From contig MU130363.1 of assembly GCA_015039465.1 (NCBI GenBank), positions 163,672-227,671 on the forward strand: a DNA stretch of 64,000 nt, written 5' to 3'. Source of the stretch: Phlegmacium glaucopus. Its lineage: Eukaryota; Basidiomycota; Agaricomycetes; Agaricales; Cortinariaceae. This document shows positions 47,167 to 58,568 of this stretch, piece by piece (within the stretch, counting starts at the first letter, position 1; every line of letters begins with the position of its first letter). The translations under genes and the position numbers were made by a program. Below the pieces are notes generated by a model. It was not told where the DNA came from and made no database searches. It was given only the letters and a program-made list of their open reading frames with translations.

Positions 47167-50100
47167 TCAGTCATCCCAGCTAGCATCCCAGCAAGGCTTT
47201 TTTGGCCTCTTGCTATTCCTTCCCCGACAAGAATGACCTCTGCAGTCTTGACACGGATTCTGACAAAGCCTCACCTCCTTCCTTCCATTGCAATCAACAC
47301 GGCCACATTTCTGACATGTCCGATCCTTTCGAGTCCTTTTCACAGGTTCAGCTCGCTGCAGACACTCGCCAACTCGCTTTCGTGCTATATAACCTTCAAT
47401 GGACAATGATGTGAGGTTGCTGGAGCTTTGAACACCCTCGGTAGCGCTCGGAATTGGTGACTTGTCATTTTGCTGGATATTGAAACCGTGCTGAACTTCA
47501 TGTGGTTTAGTATGCCTTTCAGAAACAGGAGGTGCGTGGGCCAATCGCAGTGGATTCCGGATTGCATGGAGCACTGGCCTCCTTGCATCGAGAGTCATAG
47601 AGAGGGTCTCTTTAATGTTGAGGTTCATCTTCCAGGTGTGGTAGTATGTCATTAATTGTTCACCAAGCTGATTTATATCATTTTTAGTGATTATGATGCC
47701 TACACACGCACAACACATACGCACCTTGTACGTTAGATTCTTTTCTCTATCAGCCAAGCTGTTCCAAACCTTGGCTGCATCATCCCAATTTATAGGGCCG
47801 CTTTTTGGGCAGAAGGTTGTGTTTTCACGCATGAGTGTTCGGAACTTGTCACGCTCGAGTGGTGTATGAACAGGTAATGCCGGCTTTTGGATTCCCTGCT
47901 TCCGAGCAAGGAATGCATGCTGTCGCTTGCACAATTCAAGCTCGAGGGAAGGAATATACTCCGACATACCACTCTTTATGCGAACGTCTGGAAGTATTGG
48001 GAGAATACCCAAAACCTCATTTGCTGGCAAATACAGGTTTCCGTTGACCCAGCCTGTGATCTTTGGTGTGCCAACGAGAGTATCATGTAAGAACTCTTGT
48101 AACTCTTGCCGCTCATCATTGATCCAAATACTAAAATGACTTTCATAGCGTTTTCTGGTGCTGTTGAATGTTCCAACCTAGGATTGGTAGGTTTGTGAGT
48201 ATTATGAGATAGAGAGTACTTAGTTCTCGTACCAACTTGTTGTGCCTGATGACAAAGTCAAGTAAGCATGCATTAACATGTCTGATGGACGCACCTGAAG
48301 TTGGCAAACGTGAACGAAGGTGGGTGTGAACACCTCCTTCAGTGAATGTGGTCCCTCTTGAACAGCGGTAAATTGGAAGACCACCGTTTGTGTTGTCAAT
48401 ACCAATCTGCGCATACAGTGGGATCCCAGGGGGATCGGAAACATAGCCATCACGGATGAGATTCAAAATATTCTTTGCAACTCTCCATGCAGTTGGATTG
48501 AACAGAGGCATACTAGTCTTTGCGTCTTTGAGAGGCCCATAGGTTCTGAAGACAGATTCAACTAGAGGATACAGTGCCTGAGGTGGCAGAATGACTCGCT
48601 TGCAGTGTTTCCAAACCCAGGCAGGACGAGCACAAACCAGGTCATCAAATGACAGTGGTGGTTTCTGAGTCGCACCCCAGGCTGCAATCCGAGACTTGTC
48701 TTTGATGTCAGGCACAAACAGAGCATCTCGCAGTGCTCGAGCAAACTCTTTTCGCAATGAATGGACTGCAGATATATAGATTCGGTTGAAAAGATGGAAA
48801 GGATCATTAAGCACCCGACTTAAAATCCGTGTGTTCCACTGATCTGGGATAGGGCCAAGTACGGAATTGCCTTCAGCAGCACTGGACACATCTACTTCGT
48901 GTGGAAGGTTCTCAGTGCTGAGAGAGAGGGCTGTTGAATCAGGCGCATCCACGTCATCAATATCCTGCACTTGGTCGGATATGAGCTCAGCCAGTGATGG
49001 ACCTTCAATCTCTTCCACAGGCTCAGAAGGTTTCAAATTGGCTGATTTTCCAGCTTGAAATTCTTCTGAGACTATGGCTGGGGATCTGGATTGTTCTGGC
49101 TGGGAGAGTTGATTACTCGAGTTGGAAGGCATCATGTGTGGCATGGGATTGGGGCTTTGGAAAAGTTGGAGGTGGCTACGCAAGCAAACTAATGTGAATG
49201 GTGCTGCACCAAAGGTTGAAAGAGCACGTTTGTGGTGAGTGGCTATGATTGCGCCTGGTACAAGAACGTCTGTGACAGTGATTACAGCGCGTCTCGAGTT
49301 GATTGCAATACCGTCGCACTCTTTCTGTTCTGGAGAAATTGAACCTCTTGCAATTACCCAGGATAAGTCATCATGATAGAGGATAATATTTGAAGAACAT
49401 GGCAGCTTGCCGATTGGTAGAGGTTGAGGAGGGTGAATCTGGGCAAGCTTCTCGTAGATGAGGTGGGCAGCATAAGCGTCAAGTGCTGCGTAATTCAACA
49501 TATCTTCACCGAGTTCTGCCTCCTCCCAAGCATCACTGATACGAGCTGATGTATTTTTAGGGAGTTGTTTGCCAAGAACAGCAGCACATAGGTCTGCAAG
49601 GCTGCATTTTGCGGAGGTAACATATTGGCGTTCCTTTGCAAATTTAGCAAGATCTAATGCACCAGCAAATGGGCTTGGAGGGTGACATGTGGACTCGAGG
49701 TACTTGAGGTCTGCCCTAACCATACGCCCAACCTTTATAACCCTTGGATTAGAGAGAAGGAGCATCAAGGTTTGAGGGAGATGACCTCGTTCAATCAGAG
49801 ATCCCACCTAGGAGCTTAACAATAAGGATTGTTTGCAAGGTACAAGAATACTATACATACCCGAAAAATAAAAACACAGTTTCCATGTGCAATTTGAATA
49901 ATGGCCGTATGACCACGACCACCAACACCATCAATATACCTTGTGGCTGTGATCAATCGCGCAAATTTCTGCACTCAACATAGCAGTGTGCTGGTTAAGC
50001 TGATCTTGATGCTCTTCAATAAAGCAGTCGTACATGTCACGAAGCCATTGCGAACTAGGGACATAACCATGGGGTCCCTTTGGTGAACGGTCCTTAAATG

Positions 50101-53100
50101 GCAGAAAATCATCAAATTTCTCTCCTTGCCATGCTGACAACCCCCGTCGTCGGGCTGCAAGAGAATGGAGGTATTGAAGGTGAAGCTCATCATATTTTTG
50201 CAACTGTTGAACTCGTAAGGCATCAGCAAATTGTTTCGCACCCATCCCATTCTGAAAGCAAGACCGCATGAATGTAAAGAGTGGCCTTGAGATGCCGCTC
50301 CTCCAACTTAAGCGTGCTGGAAATTCCGCTGCCAATGCAGAAGGAAGCATTGCAAGGATGCGGCTATCCCAACTTCGAAAGGTGGCACTTGCACCCTTAG
50401 CAGATGTGCATCCTGGGCAGCGGTATCGAAACCCGATGATCCAGAATGAGCCATCAAGATCCACACAACGTCGCGGAAACTCAACATGGTCATGTCGATA
50501 CAACCTTTTTGAGCAGTTTGGACATGGGATGCCTCCACATAATGGTTCAGGGTCCCAAAGGAAGAAGCGGGGAATCATGAGATTCTCAGGTGATACATGA
50601 TTACGACGTAGAATAAAATATGGTGAGGGGCATGGAAACCAGAAGGTTTGCAGGTCATGGTAGAGTGGTGGAAATCCATGTGTATCACGGTTACGACACT
50701 CTGTGATTTTTTGCTGGAATGCAGAGAGAAGCCATGAGGGTGGCGGACAATGATGGGCTTGACTGGGATTCGAAGTTTCATCAGCAGGTTCAAGGGTGGG
50801 GTCATCCTCATCTTCCATTTTGTTGTCTTCACACAATCCATCCTCCATCAACCCTGAATATGTATCCTCACTGTTGTCCAAGGGTGGAAGCTCTATGCCA
50901 GCCTGAGCGTCCTCGCATGGAATGATGGGATGTATGGCCTGCAGTTCTGTCATTGGCGGTGGGAGAGGGATGCATTCTGCAGGTAGAGGGGGTAGAGAAT
51001 GGTTGGATGTTTTGTGGGGCTCAGAATGCGACGGCCTTTCGGACAGTGCTTTATTCCCAAAGTTGGAGCTGGAGCAGGGTTGCATTTGGTCTTCCTGTGG
51101 TCGACACGGAGCTGGGCTACTTGTTCCCAGAATGACCTATATATATATATAATCCCGGTCAATCCTTGAAGTGTATTAGAAAAGGAAGAACATACAAATT
51201 TTCCTAATTCTACAGTTGTTTTAGGTACTAGCTTCGGAGGGCGGCCAGGTTGTTTCGGTGCTTGACCGCCTTGCTCAATATGCACTAACCCTGAGCTAGC
51301 AAGCGCTACTTGGGCCCGCTATAAATCGTTGTTTGTGTTGTTATAAAACACCAACCAGAGAGCAATGGACTAGTCTTTAAGTCAAAAGCCTCCCTGTTGT
51401 TCGTTTAGGGAAGGTGTAACCTTGACTTGTATCACACAGAGGTAGGGAGCAAGAGTAGAGGTGAGGAGGATGAGGATGAATGAGGAAGAGTCTTCAGTAA
51501 GACTATAGCAGTTGACAGTGGGTTGACAGTAAAGGACTGAAAAAGCGAACTCAGAGGGGTTAAGGAAGAGGATGAGGAAGAATAAGAGGGAGTCTTCAGC
51601 AAGACTATGGTAATTGACAGTGGGGATAGATTGACAGTTAAAGGACTGAAAAAGCGAACTTGAGGGAGGAATTCACTGGAATTCCACTGAGATGATGAAA
51701 GTGGGGGGTAAGAATGAATTGAACTGAACTACCTATCCTGGTACAAAAGAGCAGTATTTATACCCTAAGGATGAGGCTATGTAAAACAATAAAAAGAAAC
51801 AAAGTACGCGCTGTCAAAGGAAGAAAGATAAAGAGAGGACAGCTGCGAGAAGAAAAGAACAATGGAAAAGAAAAGGAACAATAAAAAAATCTGTAAAGTG
51901 TCAAAGTGCGAGAGAAAAGAAAAGAAGGCAGTGTACATAGTCCAATAGCAAAAATATATCGACTCCATAGGCGTGTGGTCATGTCAAAATGTGAAAGGTC
52001 CTGAGTCAACACTTGAAAGGCGCAGCCTTGTTCCCGAGAAAACACTACTTGCCCATGATCCCATGTCGCGCAGCCTTGATAACACTTGACACACTGCGAG
52101 AATAATCCTCTGCTGCTGATTCATCTGCAATTCCTGCTTAGTCGTGATCCTCCTGGACTTCCTAAATTGTCATAAAGAGGGTGGGAAGGCTTCAGGTACC
52201 GCGTGAATGATGGTTTTGGCAGTGAATGATAAGATAAGAGGTAGATGAGTGAGGATAGGGGACTGAGTGAGATCCAGGAGCGAGGTATGGCAAGATAGAT
52301 AGCTGAGGGGAAGACTTGTGGGTCCATAGCCACAACAACGATGACAAAGCCTTTGACATAATGGGAGATGTAGCTGATGCGTCCATAAACGGGCCGTTCT
52401 TGAAATGATGGGCCATAGATGCGATCAAACGCGAGCCGATGACCGATGCGAATAGTAGATTGATCGCTTTGTTGTATCACTAGCCAAGGGACAAACGGAT
52501 GGTAGATGTTAAGGAGCATGTCGATAGTGTAAATGATAGACAACATAGTGGAAGACATTGAGGATATGATGAGCGATGAGGATGTTATCGTTGAACGAAT
52601 GGTTTTGTTGACCAGGAACGCGATTCAGGGCTGCTTCCAAAATAGGTAATCAAATTCAAAGTCCGCTTATTTTCATGATGGCGACTTTTAAGCTTTCTTC
52701 TCATGCTACCAATCAGTATTGGTGCGCGACACCGCTGCTTTGGGCCAGAGCCAGGAGGACGCCCAACCGGCCGTTTTGCGGTTGGTGCTGAAGGTCCACT
52801 GGTATCAGCCTTCGTCTTTTGATTGCGACTTCCCAGAGGTTGCCCATGACCACATTTTTCAGGGACAACTCCAGATGATAGCAAGCTGGAGGCATTCGCA
52901 TGAGAGCCTGAGTCATGGACATGAGTATCTATTAATTGGGTGAACATCAGTATCTAAAAAAAGCGCAGCTGGAGCACTGGGACATACCTGCCATTAATGG
53001 GTGTGATGACACTGTGTGGTTGCTCTTCTGGCCCATCGAAGCTCCTTCAGTACCATTCCCACTCCCACTGTAACCCCGATGTTAGTGCCAACGACAATGA

Positions 53101-53260
53101 CCAAATAAAATGTCATTAGCTTACCTTAGATGGAAGGTTTCAGGTCCAAGGTCAACTGCATAGAGCTCATCGGTGGTGAAGCTGTTAAAGAGGTGTTGAT
53201 ATTCATCATCAGACGAGTTGAAGTCCATTCGCTGTATTCACAAGTTGGTTTGGCGATGAT
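47167..53260 (-). pseudogene. AT-hook / DUF6729-like / 3'-5' exonuclease gene of the TIR element, defective
   Basis: Read from 53260 leftward. The first exon is MDFNSSDDEYQHLFNSF. Later exons carry an AT-hook (KRPVGRPPGSGPKQ, near 52745-52790), then after the solo LTR B a second (PGRPPK, near 51240). Next is a long Pro/Asp/Glu-rich linker, and a Cys-rich region with CPNC and CPGC pairs (50405-50540) of DUF6729 type ending ICAIDHSHK. A DEDDy exonuclease region follows with KVGRMVRADLKYLE and NYAALDAYAAHLIY (the Y-x3-D motif). The C-terminal part has NGNLYLPANEVLG and a Cys-rich tail (CQKCGRVDC..CQNPCQDCRG) ending WDASWDD. An intron at about 48185-48235 splices in frame. The span between DHSHK and GRGHTAIIQIAHG (near 49930) is missing, removing the first exonuclease motif and part of the preceding domain. 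Confidence 0.8.
51321..52731 (-). repeat. Solo LTR, family B, in the AT-hook exon
   Basis: An inverted copy of 1228-2584, 1411 bp, flanked by the perfect 5-bp duplication CCGCT (51316-51320 and 52732-52736). On the minus strand it starts TGTCGCGCACC and ends in GATTTAT(A). It split the N-terminal AT-hook coding region of the element's gene. The TATA box is near 51755-51768. Confidence 0.93.
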
Positions 53261-53572
53261 TAGAGACAAGATATTTCTTTTCTTATGTAATATTACATCA
53301 GCCATGTCAGTATCAGTATCAGTATCCACCCCCAGCATTAGTAACGAGCCCAAAATAAGGCTTTCAAAACATTTCCCAGGCTATAGAGGTTTGAACCAGT
53401 TTGAACCAGAACCGAACCTGAACCTAAGGTTCAGTTCATGGTTCAGAAATATACCCTGAACCAAACCATAGGTTCAGTTCTAGGTTCAGAAAAATCCTTG
53501 CCTGAACTGAACTGAACTGAACTTTTCCATCACTAGCTCAGCTGACACCTGTACTACAATGTCAACAACCCT

Positions 53573-53801
53573 GAAGTAGAAGGAAGAGGACCCCTTGTGC
53601 CTGTGGATGGAGTGTGAACTTGTAAGTGTTTAGGAAGAAGAGTTGCAGCAGCTGTTGAAGACAATGCAGGCTTGGGAACTGGTGATGTGAGAGCACAAAT
53701 ATGTTCTCCAAGTTCTTTGAGGGGTACAAATTGATTACACATTTTGGAATAGGTAGATTGCGAGATACGCGAGTGTGAGTAGGATATAGTATTGAAGCCA
53801 T
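53573..53801 (-). pseudogene. N-terminal fragment of the LIM-domain gene
   Basis: Matches 23835-24065 of the intact LIM gene: MASILYPTHTRVSRNLPIPK, then the VPLKELGEHIC stretch. A 7-bp deletion near 53738-53741 removes part of the CSTC zinc-binding segment and shifts the frame. Downstream the copy ends at the Copia element and, beyond it, at 38914. It cannot encode the LIM domains. Confidence 0.9.
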
Positions 53802-55717
53802 AAAAGAGAAAGACCGTGGATGTAGTTGGAAGTGCAGAGAACACACAGAATAGTCTATATTTACCTGTATTATGTAAATACTTTATGTAACACGTAATTA
53901 TAATGATTCACCCGCCTAACCAAAGCAATCGCTTGACGCCATACTCCATTTGCGCGTACACACTCGTCATCCGTCGCGCGTCTTCCAGACTACATCCATG
54001 GTCAACATGAAAGAAAATGGAATAAAATAAAATTGAAACCAACCTAACAACATCCTCTTCAGTCACAAACCTACCCTGACCACCTCCTATATCTTCACAT
54101 GCGCGGTAAATCCTATCCACAATTAGATCCGCAGCCTCTCGACAACTCGATGCGCCTTGCATCTCATCTGAAATCTCCACATATTGATCACCAATCGCAC
54201 TCGTTTCTCTACGAGTACGGGCAGCATCTATAGGAAGAACTTTGAATGCGGCAAAGGTCTGTGTTCCAAACCCAAGGGAAGAACTAGCAAGCACATTGGA
54301 TATTGTAGCATTTCGACTAGAACGCCGCCGATTGCCAAATGAAGCTGATGTTGGCGTAGGCGGTGATGGAGATGCGAGATCAAGGCTATTTCGTACAGAA
54401 TAACTAGTGACTCGTGACTCTTGGTTCGAAGTTAACCATGTTAGGACAAAGCCTGCATTCTGTTCAGGGTCGCAGCTGGATTCCTCCAGTGGAGACAGGA
54501 TATATGCACCTACACAGAAAACGGTTCATCAGATCACTGTTCATCAGAGCTACATACTTCGCTTAGCTCCAAATTCAGCTGACCTTTTCTAATCCCAACG
54601 ATATCTCCAAGAGGAACACGGGTATAAAGTTTCACTTTCTCCAGAGTGTAGTCATAGCTCTTTTGAGCATATCAGCCACCAGACCTCAGACGTGATATCG
54701 CAGTTACCTACCACAACATAGACAGCCTTCGCAGACTAGAACAGAAATAGTTAGCGTTTCAATTTCTTCCAGAACCTCGTCAGAAACATACCAATAACAA
54801 CACCTTCTCCTCGAATTTGATACCGATTCTTGTGTTCAATTCCTCAGGCGCAAACAACGTCCATCCAGAAAGTAATCGTTCTCCTTCAGGAAGAACACGA
54901 GATACTGAAGTTGCAATAGCCTCTGCGCGAATCCTTGACAATCGAATCAAATCACGAGGATCTGTAGATTTAAGCTTTAAAAGGAACTCAGAGAAAACGG
55001 ATGCCGTTCGATTGCCAAGCATGAAATCAATGACGGCTTGACAGAACCAGTCACTAAAAGTTGCAGTGTACATCCTGATAAACGCCGAAATTAGCAAAAG
55101 AATAGAACCACCTTCAATCCCACACTAACCGTGCTAAGGAATTGACACCATCATTCAGCATTCCACCCAAATCTCGCTTTCCAGTTCTGAAGTAAAATCA
55201 ACTTAGAGGTCAAAGCAGTGGCAGTCGAGATAGCAGACCTAGTGAAATCTCCCTGCGAATGGAACCGGGTTTAGTGACATTAAAAGTGACAACTTGTAAC
55301 AAACCTTCAAAGCAGATGTACCAGCACTAACGGCATATATATATAAACCAACGGTTCATACGGCAAAGAACCGAAAACTCACTACGCGCGACTGATCGCA
55401 TCCCCATTGTTCGCCCAAGCTACGAACGTCGGATATTAAAAATGTATGGACGGAAAGTACAAGGAATATCCAAACGTACCGTCATTGAAAGTGAGATCTG
55501 CCTCTGTCCTTCCGGCAGTTGATGGGATAAGAAGGGCAACAGCGCCCAGCTGTTTATGTAGAACATATCTCGCGAACGCAGACTATCGAATATCCATTAT
55601 CAGCTTTCGGAAAATGGCAGCCTCAAAAACTAAGAATTCACCTGGACAACATTTGTACGATCCAAACAATCAATGCAATTTACACGAAAGACGCCCTTTT
55701 GCCGCGAAAATAAGACG
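53573..55717. repeat. Right copy of the LIM-SAC duplication
   Basis: Same orientation as 23835-25964. It includes the LIM 5' fragment, the 106-bp LIM-SAC spacer and the 3' part of the SAC gene. At 55717 (GCGAAAATAAGACG) the match to the left copy ends, but the SAC gene itself runs on uninterrupted. This copy therefore keeps the ancestral SAC context. Confidence 0.92.
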
Positions 55718-58227
55718 TTATCGGACATCCAGAAATACCTGATTACAAGAGTTAAAACTTTTGAGATGGGTGAAAAAAACAAAAGACTTGAGTACTTACC
55801 CTTGCGCCTCGAATGTTCGCTCCATAGTATCGATTAGATTAGAGATATTTTCGTATCTGAACAGGTTTAATACATCAGAAAGGGGTGAACGGGCAATTTC
55901 GATCTTTATTACTTCATTCCCTTGGTCTCAGTGTGGAAATCATATTCGTGATATCTTTTCCAAACCAATCATATCAGAATCATCATCGACAAGTCGTGAA
56001 AACAAGGACATACTGGACATCTTTCATATCAAGTTCATGCACAAATTCCCTATAACTCTGAGTTATAGCACCCTCTTTGCCGTGTTGTTCAGCAAGATTG
56101 ACGACAGTCTAATAAAATTGGCTTCTTATAAGTAAAAAATGAACCAATCATCGAAACGAACATGAGGTCCAAAAGAAGGAATTGTGTTTTGAAAATGTCT
56201 CTTGAGCGCGTCCAGATTCTGTGCATGAGTCCGATCGGCTGATAGCATCGGTGGCGGTTTCAATCCATAGCCAGTCTGTGTCCAAAACAATGGTACTGAA
56301 GTTCGGTCAGCCTTGAAATCATATAGCTCGTAACGAAATCCAGACTTGAGCCTCGAATCTGTACATAAGCAAAGACGTTCTCTTTTCCTTCTCTCTGAAT
56401 TAAAGTAAGCAGTGAAGTCACAAACGAGAGAGTTAAAAAAAGAGGCTAACCTCTACCCTCATTATTGTCTCCGTCTCAACGAGATTAGCCACATGCGCCT
56501 CATCGTCAATACCTCGTCGTTGATATCTCAAACCAGGACGGTATCTTGATCTTCGTGAGATTAGGATATAGTCCACTATGGAATCCTCGTCTGCAATTGC
56601 AGGATTGGATGGAATGTTGAATTGAGAAATTTGACAATATCCTTGCATTATTGGAAGGATAAAGGAATGAAGCTGACCAGTTCAATTGAGCGAAACAAAA
56701 AGTGATGGAGTGGGATGAAAACATACGCCAGCATCTATAAAAGGCTTGGACATCCACTCGTTCCACCAAAATCGTTTATCTACGCGCCTCCACAGAGGAA
56801 GTACTGGATAAGACCCTACGACGGGTGCCGATGAGCTCCTTCTGTTCTCTGCATCAGGAGGGACAGACACATTATTTTCCGGAACTGGAAGTGCACCAAG
56901 TCCAGCAAGTAGATCACGTCGCTTTTGTGACTTGATGCCTAGTTCTTGCTTATGCTGCAGAGATCGGGTAATATCTAGACTACAGGTCGGTCAGATGTTC
57001 AACGACGCCCGTAGGATCAGGAATACCAAATGCATAGGCAAAATACATGCCACCTTTCGTAAATTCTTTAATACACTCCCTAACAACCTTCGTCTCCAGT
57101 TCTGAATGTCGTTCCTCAGTCGTAGCCGGAGCTGGAGCAGTCGAAGCTAAAATGCTCTCCATCACTTCTGCTGGCCGTTCTTTTCCTCCATTCGTAAGCC
57201 TATCAAAGGCTTCTTGTTCTTCAGTCAAAGTCAAAGGTTCTGCGATTGGTGGTTGCTCTTCGGTAGAAGCAAGCGGCCTCTTTGAAAGTCTACTCCAAAA
57301 AGAGAGTCGTTCAGCAAGTGTTTTGAAAATGGGCGATGTTGCTACTGAGGTTTCAGAGGAAGTTGAAAAGTCTGAAGAAGATGATTGTGCTGACGAAGGT
57401 CGAAGGATGAGCCGGCCTGCCTCCAAATTGCTAAGGTCTGACGAAAACTGGACTCGAGCTCCTTTTTTCGATTGCTCAGCTTCCTGCTTCAAGGTATGAG
57501 GATAATCCACGGAAGGTGGGACAAATTCCAAAGACAGTTCTTTTCTCTTTGGAATTAAGGAAGGGCGGCTGGGTCCAGATTTATTCCGTGCAGCTAAAGC
57601 TTTCAAGGCCATTCTGGCGCGGTCTTCGACCAGAGGGATATCAACAATGCCTTTAGCAGCATAGACTATATGCGAGGGATCAAGAACTTCAAGAACGCGT
57701 GTCAAACTTGGGGCTTCAGAAGAACACGCTTGATGAACAAACCATTTCCAATTTTGATCCTGGATGTGATGAGTAACAGATATGAACCTAGTAAACAAAA
57801 CCTTGAGAATGAGCTAAACTCAGAAAGAAATCACGAAGGACGAACAAGAAAAGAGCTCCAAGATTCCAACAATCCCATAAACGACGATGCTTTCATTCCA
57901 ATCTAGCTTCTCAGAAATGTGATGACGCTCTATCTCCTCAACCCTAACAGGTTTGCCCCATGACACACGTATACATGGGAACCATTCTGTTTGGTCTACA
58001 CCTGACCCAAGAATGTGTGGACGAATGAGCAGCCCATCCTTGGAAACAAGAATGGCGAGGTGTGTGTGTGGATATGGGTGTAGTACGGCAGGGACGACGA
58101 ATTTAGGCTGAAGACTAGTCGTGTGAGGCGCTGTAGGGTTTGATAGATGTGTTGACGGCGGATTATTAGGCTGAGGCGTTGAAGGAAATCCAAAGGGCTT
58201 TGAGGCTCTTGATAAAAGCCGTTTCAT
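53908..58227 (-). CDS. Sac/hSac2-domain phosphoinositide phosphatase
   Basis: The Sac domain removes phosphates from phosphoinositides on the cytosolic face of membranes. The start at 58225-58227 gives MKRLLSRASKPFGFPSTPQ. Sac-domain landmarks follow: WFVHQACSS, GVFIPLWRRVD-like sequence (VLPLWRRVDKRFWWNEW), SRRSRYRPGLRYQRRGIDDEAHVANLVETE and then the catalytic C-X5-R-T loop CIDCLDRT (55654-55677). Behind it come WANNGDAISR, GKRDLGGMLNDGVNSLAR and SDWFCQAVIDFML. The C-terminal hSac2-like domain spans LYTRVPLGDIVGI to GVKRLLWLGG. An insertion rich in Ser/Pro/Glu lies between about residues 180 and 290, which is unusual for the smaller Sac1. More than ten short introns occur. All catalytic landmarks are present, so this is the functional copy. 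The truncated relative is at 24177-25964. Confidence 0.9.
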
Positions 58228-58568
58228 TATATTGCAGAGGTTAATGAGGAGCGAAGGCAAGCTCTAATACTCCTGGCCTCTGATTGACAATCAAACATCA
58301 ACCATTTCGGAAAACAAATGTTCGCGTCAGATTTCATTCTAAATATACAGAGGAAAGAAAGAAACAGATAAAGACTTCGACGAGAAATTGAAAGTAACAT
58401 AAAATAAAGGAAAACGAAGTTACTTGGTTACCACGATAGCAAAGAGAAAAGACGAGTTAAATTACGATTTCGTGACTGTTATACTTTCCTTTCTATTGCC
58501 CTACCCCTCCTTCGACAATGTGTTTCAAGATGGTAGGTTTTACTTGTTGCATTTGTTGCTGGGTCTAC
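58228..58568. other. Intergenic region between SAC and TF genes
   Basis: 341 bp. It holds the promoter side of the SAC gene and the 3' flank of the transcription factor gene. No gene is visible. Confidence 0.4.

Larger units (their letters stand above)
45377..53535. mobile_element. 8.2-kb element with hAT-like TIRs and a DUF6729-exonuclease gene
   Basis: It starts TAGTGATGGAAAAGTT at the left and ends with the exact complement AACTTTTCCATCACTA at 53520-53535. The TAGTGATGG end is of hAT type. Both ends have several copies of GGTTCAGTTC/GAACTGAACC as subterminal repeats (45390-45535 and 53390-53520). The flanks are GAGCTGAC (45369-45376) and CAGCTGAC (53539-53546), which fits an 8-bp duplication, though three extra bases lie between the right TIR and the repeat. 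Joining the flanks restores the Copia 5' LTR. One long gene on the minus strand fills it. A solo LTR B sits inside. Confidence 0.82.
38964..53567 (-). mobile_element. Ty1/Copia retrotransposon, expanded by nested insertions
   Basis: A minus-strand LTR retrotransposon flanked by the 5-bp duplication ACCCT (38959-38963 and 53568-53572). Its LTRs, about 270 bp once insertions are removed, run TGTTGACATTGTAG to GATCATCA and are 38964-39647 (3') and 45131-53567 (5'). The 3' LTR is split by LTR A. The 5' LTR is split by the 8.2-kb TIR element. The body carries two family C LTRs and a small TA element. Without inserts the remaining Copia is about 4 kb, so part of its coding region is also missing. 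Confidence 0.88.

Noticed and set aside
53536..53546. A perfect 8-bp target duplication for the large TIR element
   Set aside because: The left flank is GAGCTGAC and the nearest right match CAGCTGAC starts three bases after the TIR, with one mismatch. I report it only as approximate.
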